Numbered from the stretch's first letter, positions 19,246 to 28,892 are shown. The stretch: 64,000 nt of DNA from Bog-113 sp965226755 (GCA_965226755.1 CBDDDT010000005.1:310001-374000); one strand, 5' to 3'. Notes: generated by a model from the sequence alone, not told the origin. Made by a program: numbers and translations.

Positions 19246-20028
19246 TCACGGCCGCGGCGCGCGGCGCCCCCGCACCAGGCCCTGGATCGCCGTGCGCCGC
19301 CGCCGGCTCACCGCCACGCGCACGCCATCGCGCAGGACGACTTCATCGTCATGCAGCTCGCGAATCCGGTCGATCTGCACAATCGCGGACCGGTGCACGC
19401 GCGCGAATCGGCGCGGGTCGAGCCGGGTTTCGAGCGACGCCAGCGACTCGCGCAGCAGATGGCTTTTCGAGCCCACATGCAGGCACGCGTAATCATCATC
19501 GGCGCCGATCCAATCGATCTCCGCCACACGGATAACCAGATCACCCGTCGCGATCGGAACCACCAGCCGCTCGACGCCGCATTTCTCGCGCTCCGCCTGC
19601 TCCGCCGCCAGCAGAGCCCCTAGCCGCGCCGCCAAATCGACGGCCTCCATCAGACGCAGGCGCTCGCGAACACGCTGAAGCGCCGCTTCGAAGCGATCCT
19701 CGCGCAGCGGCTTCACCAGGTAATCGAGCGCGTGCGCCTCGAACGCGCGCACGGCGAACTGATCGTGGGCCGTAACGAACACCACCGCGGGCATGCGGTC
19801 CGCGCCGCGGGCGCGCAGCACTTCGAAGCCATCCATCTCGGGCATTTGCACATCGAGGAAGAGCAGACCGGGCGATAGCGCATCGAGAGCCGTCAGCGTC
19901 TCCGCTCCGTTGCGGGCCTCGCCGACCACCGTCATGTCACGGTGCGGCGCGAGAAGCTGCCGCACGCCGCGACGGGCCAGCGGCTCATCATCGGCTACCA
20001 GGACCCGGATTTCACTGTGGGCCGCCAT
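19246..20028 (-). CDS. LytTR-type response regulator
   Basis: A 260-residue response regulator. The receiver domain (about 1-120) starts IRVLVADDEPLARRGVRQLL, with the phospho-acceptor Asp in LLFLDVQMPEMDGFEVL and the conserved Lys in DYLVKPLRED. A linker of about 45 residues precedes a C-terminal LytTR DNA-binding domain, with IDWIGADDDYACLHV and FARVHRSAIVQIDRIREL. LytTR regulators usually control surface or secretion functions by binding paired direct repeats. The gene overlaps the kinase gene by 17 bases, so the two are co-translated. Confidence 0.95.
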   Translation of the reverse strand: MAAHSEIRVLVADDEPLARRGVRQLLAPHRDMTVVGEARNGAETLTALDALSPGLLFLDVQMPEMDGFEVLRARGADRMPAVVFVTAHDQFAVRAFEAHALDYLVKPLREDRFEAALQRVRERLRLMEAVDLAARLGALLAAEQAEREKCGVERLVVPIATGDLVIRVAEIDWIGADDDYACLHVGSKSHLLRESLASLETRLDPRRFARVHRSAIVQIDRIRELHDDEVVLRDGVRVAVSRRRRTAIQGLVRGRRAPRP

Positions 20029-21145
20029 GGTTCACCGCCTCATGATACGGCAGCCGGATGGTCACCAATACGCCGCCTCCAACGGCGTCAGAAATTTGAA
20101 GGCTCGCGTGATCGCCGTAGAGCGCGGCCAGCCGCGCGCGTGTATTCGCCAGACCGACGCCTGCCGCGGACGGCCATGAGGGACCCAGCCCCGGACCGTC
20201 ATCGCGCACCGTGAGCACGAGCGTATTGCCTTCGCGCCGCGCCGTGATTTCCAGCAGCCCCGCGTCCGCGCGGCGGGCGATCCCGTGCCGCAGCGCATTT
20301 TCCACCAGCGGCTGCAGGATGAATTGCGGAACCGCGGCGCGTCGAATCGCCGCATTCACCTCGACGCGCGGCCGCAAGCGGTCGGAGAAGCGCACCTGCT
20401 CGATCGCCAGATAACGATCGAGGAAATCGAGCTCCGTCGAGAGGGGACTTTCGTGCGAACCTTCCGCGCTGAGCACGAGCCGGAGCACGTCGCTCAGCAA
20501 CTCGAGCATCCGCGACGCGGCCCTGGTGTTCTGATCGCGCACCAGCACCGTGATGGCATTGAGACTGTTGAACAGAAAGTGCGGATTGAGCTGCATGCGC
20601 AGCGCGCCCAGCCGCGACTCGGCCAGCTGCGCGGTCAGACGAACGGCCTGCGTTTCGCGCTCCCGAGCTTGCGTCATGTAGGCCAGCGCGTGTTCAATCC
20701 CCACCAGCGCAAAGTACACGCCGGTTCCAAACGGCAGCGTGGTGAACAGCCACGCCTCCAGCGCACGCCAGAACTTCAACACCGTGAAACTTTCGGGAGG
20801 GTGAAAGATGGCCAGCCACAGAAGCTGGCCGAGCGTCGCCCACGCCACGCACATGCCCAGCGCGCAGGCGATATGCAGCGCGATCCGTCGCGCCAGCCCC
20901 TCGCGCAGCAGCGGGAACCCGCGGCTGATGCGAAAGACCGCGGGCGTGAGCACCGCATACAGCAGCCAATCGACGCCTGAGAAAAGCACCCAACGCCATT
21001 CCGGCCGCTCATTGCGGAGACGGCTCTGCATATAGTTATCGAACGCCGCGAGCAGCGCCGGGGCCAGCCATACGGCAAAGATCAGCGCGAACCGCGGCAG
21101 TTGCGTGCGCCGCCGATCCGGTTGTGCGCTCGCCGACGCCGCCAT
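20012..21145 (-). CDS. LytS/YehU-type sensor histidine kinase
   Basis: A sensor kinase of about 377 residues with four or more predicted membrane helices in the first 165 residues (FALIFAVWLAPALLAAF, WVLFSGVDWLLYAVLTP, IALHIACALGMCVAW). The phospho-acceptor region is ALRMQLNPHFLFNSLNAI, the His_kinase family motif. The ATPase domain follows with FILQPLVENALRHGI (N box) and VRDDGPGLG (G box). I chose the ATG at 21145, since upstream codons to 21268 are Arg-rich and unlike a kinase N-terminus. It partners the overlapping LytTR regulator. The signal is unknown, as there is no extracytoplasmic domain. Confidence 0.93.
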   Translation of the reverse strand: MAASASAQPDRRRTQLPRFALIFAVWLAPALLAAFDNYMQSRLRNERPEWRWVLFSGVDWLLYAVLTPAVFRISRGFPLLREGLARRIALHIACALGMCVAWATLGQLLWLAIFHPPESFTVLKFWRALEAWLFTTLPFGTGVYFALVGIEHALAYMTQARERETQAVRLTAQLAESRLGALRMQLNPHFLFNSLNAITVLVRDQNTRAASRMLELLSDVLRLVLSAEGSHESPLSTELDFLDRYLAIEQVRFSDRLRPRVEVNAAIRRAAVPQFILQPLVENALRHGIARRADAGLLEITARREGNTLVLTVRDDGPGLGPSWPSAAGVGLANTRARLAALYGDHASLQISDAVGGGVLVTIRLPYHEAVNHGGPQ

Positions 21146-21260
21146 TCCGCGAGGATATGGCTTGGCGCGCGACGCGTCAAGAAATGACCGCCCGCCGCAC
21201 CCGCCGCGCCGCCTGCCGCATTTCCTTGCGGACCTAACCCCGCGCTGGTAGTCTCGGCGC

Positions 21261-21848
21261 ATGGCCACACTTCGTCTGCTGACAGGCGCGCTGCTTGTCG
21301 CTCTGCTTGCGGCGCAAACGCCCGCAAAGAAGAAGACCGAGAAGGAACGCCGGGCATCATTCGACGCGCATAAAGGCGAGTTCGACTACCTGCTCGGCGA
21401 ATGGGAATTCACTACGGTCTCGAAAGAGCGCGGGCCGGCCAAGGGCTTTTGGAGCGCCGTGCGCCTGGACACCGGACAAATTCTGGATGAATTCCGCGTG
21501 GTAGGAGACAAGCGCGAAACCTGGTACGTCACGTCGACCCTGCGCTCCTACAACGCCGGGCTCGACCGCTGGGAACTCGTCGGCATGGTGGAAGGCGGCG
21601 GCTTGCAGGACGCGGGAACGGGGCAGCGAGTTGGCGGTGAAATGCACATCGAGCAGAAGTTCGGCGTCGCCACCGGGCACACGTCGATTCTGCGGATCCG
21701 CTACTACAATATTCAGCCCGATCGCTTCTCCTGGACCGCGGACCGTTCCACGGACGGCGGCAAAACCTGGTCCAAAGACGACCAGAAGATCGAAGCGCAA
21801 CGCATCGGACCCGCGCGTTCGCTCGGCGCGCTCGCGCCCGCGCGATAG
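21261..21848 (+). CDS. Secreted hypothetical protein, DUF1579/lipocalin-like
   Basis: A 195-residue protein with a signal peptide (MATLRLLTGALLVALLAAQ). The body reads HKGEFDYLLGEWEFTTVSKE, then WYVTSTLRSYNAGLDRWELV, then RYYNIQPDRFSWTADRSTDG. Such alternating strands with a LxGxW opening are typical of DUF1579-like and other lipocalin-fold secreted proteins that may bind small hydrophobic ligands. No catalytic residues stand out. The gene is divergent from the kinase gene and 24 bases before the glyoxalase-like gene on the same strand. Confidence 0.6.
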   Translation: MATLRLLTGALLVALLAAQTPAKKKTEKERRASFDAHKGEFDYLLGEWEFTTVSKERGPAKGFWSAVRLDTGQILDEFRVVGDKRETWYVTSTLRSYNAGLDRWELVGMVEGGGLQDAGTGQRVGGEMHIEQKFGVATGHTSILRIRYYNIQPDRFSWTADRSTDGGKTWSKDDQKIEAQRIGPARSLGALAPAR

Positions 21849-21872
21849 TGTTACGAAACTGGAGGTGTGCGT

Positions 21873-22496
21873 ATGAGTTTGGAGGACTTCGAAGAACAAG
21901 CAAGAATGCTGGTTCGCTGGCATCGGGAGCGCAACTATTCCGTGGGCGGCCGAATTCGCCAGCTTGCCCGCTATCAAGAACTGACCGATTCTGAAATCCT
22001 GGCTATCCCGTTCTCACTCGACGAGGCCCAGGAGGTGATTGCGCGGGAACAAGGATTCTCAAGCTGGGCAGAACTTAGAGCGGGTCAGAAGAAGGCCGCT
22101 CGATCCGTGAATGCGGCGCCTGTGGCTTTGAGGCTGACGAAGGCGATGCCTGTCGTGCTGGTGTCGGATGTAAGTGCGGCGGCGGAGTTTTATCGCGATC
22201 AGCTGGGGTTTGCGATCGATTTCCTGCACGGCCACCCGGCGTTCTATGGTTCCGTCAGCCGCGACGAAGCCTGCCTTCATCTTCGCTTTGTGCATGAACC
22301 GGCGTTCGATGCGGAGTTCAGAGAGCGCGAGCAATGTATTTCCGCCGTTGTGGCGGTAGCGAATGTGGAAGGACTTTTCCAGGAGTATGAAAATCGCGGC
22401 GTGAACTTTATTCATCGGCTAAGGATGGAGCCGTGGGGTCAGTTAACGTTCATGGTTCGGGATCCGGATGGGAACTATGTGAGCTTCGCCGGATAG
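21873..22496 (+). CDS. Glyoxalase/bleomycin resistance-like (VOC) protein with N-terminal extension
   Basis: A 207-residue protein. The first 70 residues (LDEAQEVIAREQGFSSWAEL) resemble the short helical leader often found before ankyrin or VOC domains in Acidobacteria. Residues about 85-207 form one VOC module: AMPVVLVSDVSAAAEFYRDQ, LGFAIDFLHGHPAFYGSVSR, and the terminal TFMVRDPDGNYVSFAG. The metal-ligand Glu expected in the last strand is replaced by Val-Ser, so it is more likely a ligand-binding or resistance-type protein than glyoxalase I. A perfect GGAGG lies 7 bases before the ATG at 21873. Confidence 0.8.
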   Translation: MSLEDFEEQARMLVRWHRERNYSVGGRIRQLARYQELTDSEILAIPFSLDEAQEVIAREQGFSSWAELRAGQKKAARSVNAAPVALRLTKAMPVVLVSDVSAAAEFYRDQLGFAIDFLHGHPAFYGSVSRDEACLHLRFVHEPAFDAEFREREQCISAVVAVANVEGLFQEYENRGVNFIHRLRMEPWGQLTFMVRDPDGNYVSFAG

Positions 22497-22535
22497 GTTT
22501 GAGCGGTTGGGGGCATCCCCGCGCGGGATGGAGCG

Positions 22536-25028
22536 CTACTCAGTTCGGAGCGCTTCCAACAGTTCTATGCGAGCCGCGCGGCGCGCCGGAACGACAGAAG
22601 CTGCGAGCGCGATCAGAAGGATGGACGCAGTCGCAAGCACCAGAATGAGCGGGTCCAGCGAATCAACCTGAAAAAGGAGCGAGCGCAGCAGCCTGGCCGC
22701 AAAGACGGCGGCGATGGCTCCGAAGCCGCAACCGATCACGCCGAGCTTCGCGCCGGAAAGCAGAATCAGCCGCATGACGCCGGCGCGCTGCGACCCCAGC
22801 GCCAGACGAATCGCAATCTCTTGGGTGCGCATCGCGGTCGAGAAGGCGATCACGCTATAGATGCCCACCAAAGCCAGGAGCACGGCCACGGCGGCAAACG
22901 TGGAGATGAGCGCCGTGCTGAAGCGGCGGGGCGCCTGGCCTTCGGCGATCACGCTATCCATGGACTCTACGTGAGTGAGCGGGAGTTGCGGATCGATGGA
23001 GCGGACGACGGCGCTCAGCGAGGCCGCGATCTGCTCGGTGGGCAGCTGGCCGCGGATCACAATGGAACCCGCATTTCCGGAAAGGAAATTGGGCGGCGCG
23101 AACGATCCTGCATCGGCCTTGGTCTGGCGGGAGGGAATATAGATCTGTTCTTCCGTCGGCAGATCGGCCGCAAGCTGTTTGAGGTCGCCAATCTCCCCGA
23201 TGACCGTAAGCCAAGGTAGATCGGCTTCCTTCGGGCCGCGGTGCAGGCGCTTGCCGACGGGGTTTTGTCCAGGCCAGTAATGCTCGGCGAGGGTTCGATT
23301 GATGATCGCCACGAGAGGCGCGTTTTCGCGGTCGGCTTCCGTGAAGGCGCGGCCGCGAGTGATCGGAATTCCCTGCGCCTGGAAGTAACTGCCCATCACC
23401 CGCGGGATCCATGCAACATTCAAACCGGCGCCCTGGGGAGGAATGTAGCCTTCGGGAGTAAACGTGCCGAGGAAGTCCGCACCAGCCGCGGGCAGCAGAG
23501 AGGTAACGCCGACCGCCTGCACTCCCGGCAACTGCTCGAGCCTGGTTCGCAGGGATAAGTTGAAGGAGTCAATAGCAGGCTGCGTGGAATATTGCTGGCG
23601 CGGCAGACTATAGGACGCAGTGATTGTATGGTCGGTGCGGAAGCCGAGGTCCACCGAGCGCATCTTCTCGAAGCTGCGCATCAGCAGGCCGGCGGCGATA
23701 ACCAATACCAAGGCGACCGCGAGTTCGGCAACCACCAGAGCCGACCGCAGGCGCGCGGACGCCCCGCCAATCGCGCCCGTGCGTCCGCCTTCCTTCAGCG
23801 CTTCATTCAAACCCGTGCGCACAGCGGCCCAGGCGGGAACCAGCCCGCACAGCACCCCGGTAAGCACAGCCAAACCGATGGCGAACGCCACCACTTGCCA
23901 ATCCAGCCCGATGGAGCTGACGCGGGGGAGCGTTTCCGGAAGGAAGCCGATGCCCACGCGAAGAGCGAGCGATGCGAGGGCCAGTCCGAGCAATCCTCCG
24001 GAGATGCTGATCAGCAGCGACTCGACCAGAGACTGGCGGAGAATAGCCGCCCGCGTGGCGCCCAGCGCGAGCCGCACCGATATCTCAGGGCGGCGCCGGA
24101 CGACGCGCACCAGCAACAACCCGGCAAGATTGGCGCACGCGATAAACAGGACCACCGTGACCGCAAGAAAAAGGGTGGTCACCAGAGGGCGGGCCTGCGC
24201 GACGGTGGACTCATCGAGGCGCTGGACCGACGGATGAACCCGACGGCTGGAAAGCGCCGGCGGAAAGTTCCGCATGATCTCGCGTGCCGCGGCGACAGCA
24301 TCCTGCTGGGCCTGCGCCGGAGTTACGCCGGGCTTGAGGCGCCCGACCAGATAGTAACCCCATGCGCCCGCGCCCTGGATCAGTTCGGACTGGGTGAAGC
24401 TCATCGGCACCCAAAGCTCGCTCCGGCTCAACTGCCCGGGGGTCAACGGAAACTCGAAACCGGACGGCATGACGCCGATGATTTCGTAAGGCTTGCGATC
24501 AAGAAAAACCTTCTGTCCCAGAACATTGGGATCGCCATGGAACCGGCCGCGCCAAGCCTGATAGCTGAGCACCGCGACCATGTGGCTGCCCTCATCTTCC
24601 TGCTGTGTGAAGAAACGGCCAAGGATTGGGGAGATGCCAAGCACAGGAAACATGCTCGCGGTAAGCCGCGCCGCATTGATCTGCGTCGGGCTCCCCAGGC
24701 CGGAAAGCTCGTAGGCGGAAGTCTGGTAACCGCCTAGGTTGGAGAAGGCGTGCGTGTCGCGGATATAAGTCCGAACTCCGGGCGCGGTGACGGCGGGCGC
24801 GTCGGCGCCGTAGTGCACGCCCTCCAGGATGTCGCCAAGCGTGACTAGCGCGGCCTGATCGGCAAATGGCAAGGGCCGCAGCAGCACGCCCTCGACGACC
24901 GAGAAGATAGCGGTGGTCGCGCCGATGCCGAAGGCCAGCGTCAGGACCGCTGTCAGGGTGAATCCAGGCGATTTGCGCAATTGCCGGAGCGCGTACCGGG
25001 CCTCTTGCAGAACGGCTTCCATTTCCAA
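22536..25028 (-). CDS. ADOP-type ABC transporter permease (MacB/FtsX superfamily)
   Basis: An 830-residue paralogue of the permease at 14249. It starts LQEARYALRQLRKSPGFTLT then AVLTLAFGIGATTAIFSVVEG, and has a periplasmic MacB-type domain (VLGISPILGRFFTQQEDEG). A middle helix block carries TVVLFIACANLAGLLLVRV and RRRPEISVRLALGATRA. The second half ends SVIAFSTAMRTQEIAIRLAL and the terminal ELLEALRTE. No ATPase gene adjoins. The two ADOP genes lie on opposite strands about 6 kb apart. The ATG at 25028 or the one two codons later may be used. Confidence 0.92.
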   Translation of the reverse strand: MEMEAVLQEARYALRQLRKSPGFTLTAVLTLAFGIGATTAIFSVVEGVLLRPLPFADQAALVTLGDILEGVHYGADAPAVTAPGVRTYIRDTHAFSNLGGYQTSAYELSGLGSPTQINAARLTASMFPVLGISPILGRFFTQQEDEGSHMVAVLSYQAWRGRFHGDPNVLGQKVFLDRKPYEIIGVMPSGFEFPLTPGQLSRSELWVPMSFTQSELIQGAGAWGYYLVGRLKPGVTPAQAQQDAVAAAREIMRNFPPALSSRRVHPSVQRLDESTVAQARPLVTTLFLAVTVVLFIACANLAGLLLVRVVRRRPEISVRLALGATRAAILRQSLVESLLISISGGLLGLALASLALRVGIGFLPETLPRVSSIGLDWQVVAFAIGLAVLTGVLCGLVPAWAAVRTGLNEALKEGGRTGAIGGASARLRSALVVAELAVALVLVIAAGLLMRSFEKMRSVDLGFRTDHTITASYSLPRQQYSTQPAIDSFNLSLRTRLEQLPGVQAVGVTSLLPAAGADFLGTFTPEGYIPPQGAGLNVAWIPRVMGSYFQAQGIPITRGRAFTEADRENAPLVAIINRTLAEHYWPGQNPVGKRLHRGPKEADLPWLTVIGEIGDLKQLAADLPTEEQIYIPSRQTKADAGSFAPPNFLSGNAGSIVIRGQLPTEQIAASLSAVVRSIDPQLPLTHVESMDSVIAEGQAPRRFSTALISTFAAVAVLLALVGIYSVIAFSTAMRTQEIAIRLALGSQRAGVMRLILLSGAKLGVIGCGFGAIAAVFAARLLRSLLFQVDSLDPLILVLATASILLIALAASVVPARRAARIELLEALRTE

Positions 25029-25077
25029 ATTGTAGAGGAAAGGACCGCTTGGGGCGTACTAAGTCGCCGAGCCGCAC

Positions 25078-26760
25078 TTAGCGGCGCAAACCCCCAGAGA
25101 AGCTCTCAACGTCGTTCGGATCACCTTGACCTTTATAGCGTGTCACGGCGGGGTAGGGGTATAAAGGACGCGAGAGCTGCTTCGATGGATCGCCGGGCGC
25201 CGGCCCAACACCTATCAGCCGCTCCGGCGCGGCGCCCGTCTCTACCCAGCGCACGAGCGCGGCGAGGACGTCCCGTTCCGGATCTCCGCGCCCTTCCGCA
25301 TTAGTGGATCCAAGCTGCCCGAAGTTTACCGGCCCGACGCCGCCAAAGCAATGGCCAAGGCCCGGCGCCATGAATAAACGGTAGAAATCCGACTGAGATG
25401 GAGGCTTGGCGCCGCGAGGGTCCGGGTACTTCGCCAGGAAGGCTCGTACCATTTCGTAGTAATCGACGGAACTCATCGGCGCGATGGCGGCGTCGCCCCA
25501 ACCGTGATATTGAATAAGCTTACCGCCATGGTCGCGGAATGATCGAAGATCAGGGTTGACGGCATTTAATATCGCGCCGGCCTTCTGATCACCCAGCGCT
25601 ACATCCTTATCGAAATCCATGGTTTTCAAGCTCCACGGCGTGCCTTCGAATACCGCGTCCTTGTAGAAACTGGTCCCGAAGAAATATTGGATAGTATGTT
25701 CCGGCGCATCGGCGATGATCCACCCGGCCCAGGAGTTCGGCGCAGTCTCGGTACCGGGCTCGTAGCCTGGAAATTCCTGAGCGCCAGTAACCGGGTTACG
25801 AGGACCGGCGTAGATCTTGGCGAGAGCTTCCACCTGCGGCGTCGTCAGGCAGTCTGATCCGTCGGCGCCTTTACACGTCAGGATCGCGGGGTCAAAGCGG
25901 CATGCGCGCGGATCTGAGATAAGTCCGTCGCGAAGACCGTCTTTGTCGTCGCAGGCCGCGAGGGCGGCGGCCTGGATGGCCGGAAGTTTGGCGGGCGGGA
26001 TGGCGCTGCCTGACGAACTCGTCAGTGCTTCCATGTCCCACACATGGCCGGTGGTCAGACGAGACCAGTTGTTTGCGGGCGCGCCCGCGAGGATTCCGTC
26101 AAAGTCCTCCGGAAAGCGCTGAGCTTCCATGAGCGCTTCGCGGCCGCCATCCGAGCAGCCGTTGAAATAACTGTGCGCCGGCATCTGGCCGTAGAAGGCC
26201 GCGATGACCGCCTTAGCGGTTTCCGTAGTCTCGTGCAATGCGCGATAGCCGAAGTCAATCAACTTCTCGGGATGCCCGACGACGAATGCGGCGTCGAGTC
26301 CGCCCTGGTGCCCGTCATCCGTGCCCGCGGCGGCATAGCCTTGCCGCGCGGCGCCGGCCAAAGCCGCGGTTTGGATGACTCCTGCCCAACCGGCATTTCC
26401 TATTTGTTGATACCGCTTGTTCCAGTCTTGAGCGGGAAGCCAGACCTCGATCGTGATCTCAGAATCGCTGGTAGGGTGAGAGATGGCCCGCACTACGCAC
26501 CGCGCGGGGGCCGGGACGGGCGGATCGGGGGGAGACATCACCGGACCGGCGGGCTCGGCATGGGCCGCCGTGATAGTGATGTGCGGAAGCGCGAGCGCCA
26601 GCAAGCGTGCGCAGGATTCCTGAAGTGAGTTAGTTGCGGCCGGCGCGCCCTGCGCATTCGCCTGAGCCAAGACCGCGGTAGAACCGACAGGCCATGATGG
26701 TAAGAGTAAAGCGACTGGAATAAATAACAAGCGGCGTATGCATTGCAGGCGAGCGTTCAA
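25078..26760 (-). CDS. Tannase/feruloyl esterase family hydrolase
   Basis: A 560-residue secreted alpha/beta hydrolase that likely cleaves phenolic esters such as gallate or ferulate. A signal peptide (LLFIPVALLLPSWPVGSTAV) is followed by the nucleophile motif FNGCSDGGREALMEAQRFPE. The acid Asp lies in IQYHGWGDAAIAP and the His in APGLGHCFGGVGP. Cys residues directly next to the Ser and the His form the CS-D-HC arrangement known in fungal tannases, where they make a disulfide. DFDGILAGAPANNW is also family-typical. The start is TTG at 26760 with AGGAG upstream. No aromatic catabolism genes are nearby. Confidence 0.93.
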   Translation of the reverse strand: MNARLQCIRRLLFIPVALLLPSWPVGSTAVLAQANAQGAPAATNSLQESCARLLALALPHITITAAHAEPAGPVMSPPDPPVPAPARCVVRAISHPTSDSEITIEVWLPAQDWNKRYQQIGNAGWAGVIQTAALAGAARQGYAAAGTDDGHQGGLDAAFVVGHPEKLIDFGYRALHETTETAKAVIAAFYGQMPAHSYFNGCSDGGREALMEAQRFPEDFDGILAGAPANNWSRLTTGHVWDMEALTSSSGSAIPPAKLPAIQAAALAACDDKDGLRDGLISDPRACRFDPAILTCKGADGSDCLTTPQVEALAKIYAGPRNPVTGAQEFPGYEPGTETAPNSWAGWIIADAPEHTIQYFFGTSFYKDAVFEGTPWSLKTMDFDKDVALGDQKAGAILNAVNPDLRSFRDHGGKLIQYHGWGDAAIAPMSSVDYYEMVRAFLAKYPDPRGAKPPSQSDFYRLFMAPGLGHCFGGVGPVNFGQLGSTNAEGRGDPERDVLAALVRWVETGAAPERLIGVGPAPGDPSKQLSRPLYPYPAVTRYKGQGDPNDVESFSGGLRR

Positions 26761-26949
26761 TGTCTTCTCCTTGCTTATTACGAGTTGGAAACCGCGACAT
26801 GACCTCTTATCAGCGGAGACGACCAGAAATCAATTCTACTCGTATCCTCCCACAGAAGAGCAGAGCCTGTCTGGACCGCTGCTCATAGGGCGCTGCTCAT
26901 AGTGCGAATGACGAGCACGGAGACTACAGGTAAACTGTATTCATAAAAA

Positions 26950-27948
26950 ATGGAAGACGCGATGATCGCAAAACGAGCTCTGCTGTTGGTTGTCCTCGGG
27001 ACCGCGCAAGCGCTGTGCGCCCAGCCCAGCCCAGCGCCGCAGGCCGCGCTTGCACTTCCACAAATCTTCGCGCCGGGCGTCATCTCCGGCCCGGCTAACG
27101 ACGGGTCGCCAACATTCTCCCCGGATGGAAACGCGCTGCTCTTCACCCGCAGCGCCGCCCGCTGGTCCATCATCCTGGAATCTCATCGCGACCAGGGGCA
27201 GTGGTCCGAGCCACAGGTTGCCGCGTTCTCCGGTCAATGGTCCGACTCATCTCCGGCGATGTCACCTGACGGGAAGTATGCCGTATTCGTATCCGTGCGT
27301 CCGGTAAATTCCGATGGGACGTCAAAATCGCAAGGCGCGAGCGCAACCCGCATGGCGTCGCACATCTGGCGGGTGAACCGAACGGAGTCCGGCTGGGGAG
27401 AGCCTACGGAACTTACGGAGGCCGTCAATTTCTGCACATCCATCTTCCGCCCCAGCGTCGCCAGTGATGGGAGCATCTATTTCACGGCAGCGGGCCAGGG
27501 CAAGGAGTTGCGCCTGTTCCGCGCACTAAATCAGAACGGTTCCTACCAACGCGCGGAAGCTCTCCCGTTCAGCGATGGAACCCTCAAGGACGTCGACCCC
27601 GAAATAGCTCCCGACCAGACGTTCTTGATCTTCACCCGGAAGCTGGCTGATGCGGCACATGAGAAACTTTTTATCACTCGCAATCAGGGGGGCGTCTGGG
27701 GCCCAGTAGCTCCGCTACGGTATTCCGGGGATGACGAGAACGGCTCGAGTGATGACGACGATCCCCGCCTGGGCAACGACCACCGAACGCTTTACTTCAG
27801 CAGCGATCGCTCGGCGGCCGTCCATTTCCCCCGCACCAGAGAGCAAACAGCACAGGACTTTAGCCGCCTTCAAAGTTGGGACAATGGCAATCTGAATATT
27901 TGGTTTATCTCGCTGGATCCCGACAGCCGGGCGAAGGGTTCGAACTGA
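26950..27948 (+). CDS. Secreted PD40/TolB-like beta-propeller protein
   Basis: A 332-residue protein with a signal peptide (LLLVVLGTAQALCAQPS). Four or more PD40 (WD40-like) blades are visible: GSPTFSPDGNALLFTRS, SSPAMSPDGKYAVFVSV, DPEIAPDQTFLIFTRK and DDPRLGNDHRTLYFSSDR. These fit the TolB-type propeller, usually a protein-binding surface. No other domain is present. A 12-base direct repeat lies upstream (26877-26902). The 3' end overlaps a frame on the opposite strand that starts with a signal peptide (see 27949). Confidence 0.75.
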   Translation: MEDAMIAKRALLLVVLGTAQALCAQPSPAPQAALALPQIFAPGVISGPANDGSPTFSPDGNALLFTRSAARWSIILESHRDQGQWSEPQVAAFSGQWSDSSPAMSPDGKYAVFVSVRPVNSDGTSKSQGASATRMASHIWRVNRTESGWGEPTELTEAVNFCTSIFRPSVASDGSIYFTAAGQGKELRLFRALNQNGSYQRAEALPFSDGTLKDVDPEIAPDQTFLIFTRKLADAAHEKLFITRNQGGVWGPVAPLRYSGDDENGSSDDDDPRLGNDHRTLYFSSDRSAAVHFPRTREQTAQDFSRLQSWDNGNLNIWFISLDPDSRAKGSN

Positions 27949-28026
27949 AGGAACGAGAGCGCCTTGGCCGGGCGTCTGCGCCAAAGACACCAAAGGCAAG
28001 AGCAGTCCCGCGAACCCTATCCGCAT
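27949..28026 (-). pseudogene. Possible 5' remnant of a secreted-protein gene (signal peptide only)
   Basis: On the minus strand an ATG at 28026, with AAAGG 6 bases upstream, opens MRIGFAGLLLPLVSLAQTPG. This is a convincing signal peptide with an Ala-Gln cleavage site. The frame then runs antisense into the PD40 gene, where the composition is that of a shadow frame. It may be the start of a gene whose body was lost, or chance. The rest of 28027-28184 shows nothing I recognise. Confidence 0.25.
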
Positions 28027-28184
28027 CGTCGCCTTTCGTTATGCGGCTTTCTTCAGGCGCGAGTCCAGCAAATAATCAAGACCGCAAAGAGAAAATCCGT
28101 GGTTTCGAAGGTTGATGCGGACGCATGATCCAGGCGCCTTGGGATAAACTTTGTGAACAGCGCGGTACACACTCTGGAGGCTTC

Positions 28185-28892
28185 ATGGACGACTTGCAAA
28201 CACTGGTTCCTGCTCAGAACCTAGCCGCGAGGAATAATGCTCACCATCCACATGAGAGCTCAGCTTATCGCACCGCTCGCAATGAACTATTGGCGGAAGA
28301 AATTGAGCTCCGCCGCCACGTGGAGCGCGTAGCATCTTTGCGGCGCGCGCTGCCTTTCGGGGGCGACATTCCTCTGGACTTCCAATTTACCTCGGAAACC
28401 GGCCCCCTGCGCTTCTCCGGTCTCTTCGGCGAGAAAGACACGCTCCTGGTCTACAGCATGATGTACGGTCCGGGACGCAAAGCTCCGTGCCCGATGTGCA
28501 CGTCATTCCTGGCCGCCTGGAATGGAGCCGCTGTAAACCTCAGACAGCGCGCCGCCATCGCCGTTACAGCCCGCTCGCCCATCGAGCGTCTGATCACTTA
28601 TAAGAATGAACGGGGCTTCGCGAATCTGCCGTTCATTTCTGATCCCTCCGGCGAGTACACTCGCAGCTATGTAAGTTCAGAGGACGCCGATGTCCCGGGG
28701 CTCAGCGTCTTCAGCCGCCGCGATGGTGTGATCCGCCACTTCTACAGCACCGAGATGAACGGAGCGATGGCGGATCCCGGACAGGATCCACGCGGCGCCC
28801 CGGACCTTGATCCTTTGTGGCTGATGCTGGACTTGACGCCTGAAGGGCGCGGCACGGATTGGTATCCGAAGCTTGACTACGGGCGAGCGTGA
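28185..28892 (+). CDS. DUF899 family thioredoxin-like protein
   Basis: A 235-residue cytoplasmic protein. Family hallmarks are the N-terminal SSAYRTARNELLAEEIELRR, then FTSETGPLRFSGLFGEKDTL and MMYGPGRKAPCPMCTSFLA. DUF899 proteins have a thioredoxin-like fold. The CPMC pair is placed like a redox site, though their reaction is not established. The C-terminal DLTPEGRGTDWYPKLDYG is also typical. GGAGG sits 4 bases before the ATG at 28185, which I prefer to an in-frame ATG 60 bases earlier. The gene stands alone. Confidence 0.88.
   Translation: MDDLQTLVPAQNLAARNNAHHPHESSAYRTARNELLAEEIELRRHVERVASLRRALPFGGDIPLDFQFTSETGPLRFSGLFGEKDTLLVYSMMYGPGRKAPCPMCTSFLAAWNGAAVNLRQRAAIAVTARSPIERLITYKNERGFANLPFISDPSGEYTRSYVSSEDADVPGLSVFSRRDGVIRHFYSTEMNGAMADPGQDPRGAPDLDPLWLMLDLTPEGRGTDWYPKLDYGRA

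Noticed and set aside
19234..19247. 14-base palindrome GACTCGCGCGAGTC at the response regulator stop
   Set aside because: Lies mostly in the last coding bases and 3' edge of a GC-rich gene; a short palindrome there is not surprising.
23592..24737. A 381-codon plus-strand frame opposite the second ADOP permease
   Set aside because: His/Arg/Gln-rich shadow of a membrane protein gene, no start signal or family.
26877..26902. 12-base direct repeat CGCTGCTCATAG upstream of the PD40 gene
   Set aside because: Only two copies and no promoter alignment; could be simple slippage. Not strong enough for a regulatory call.
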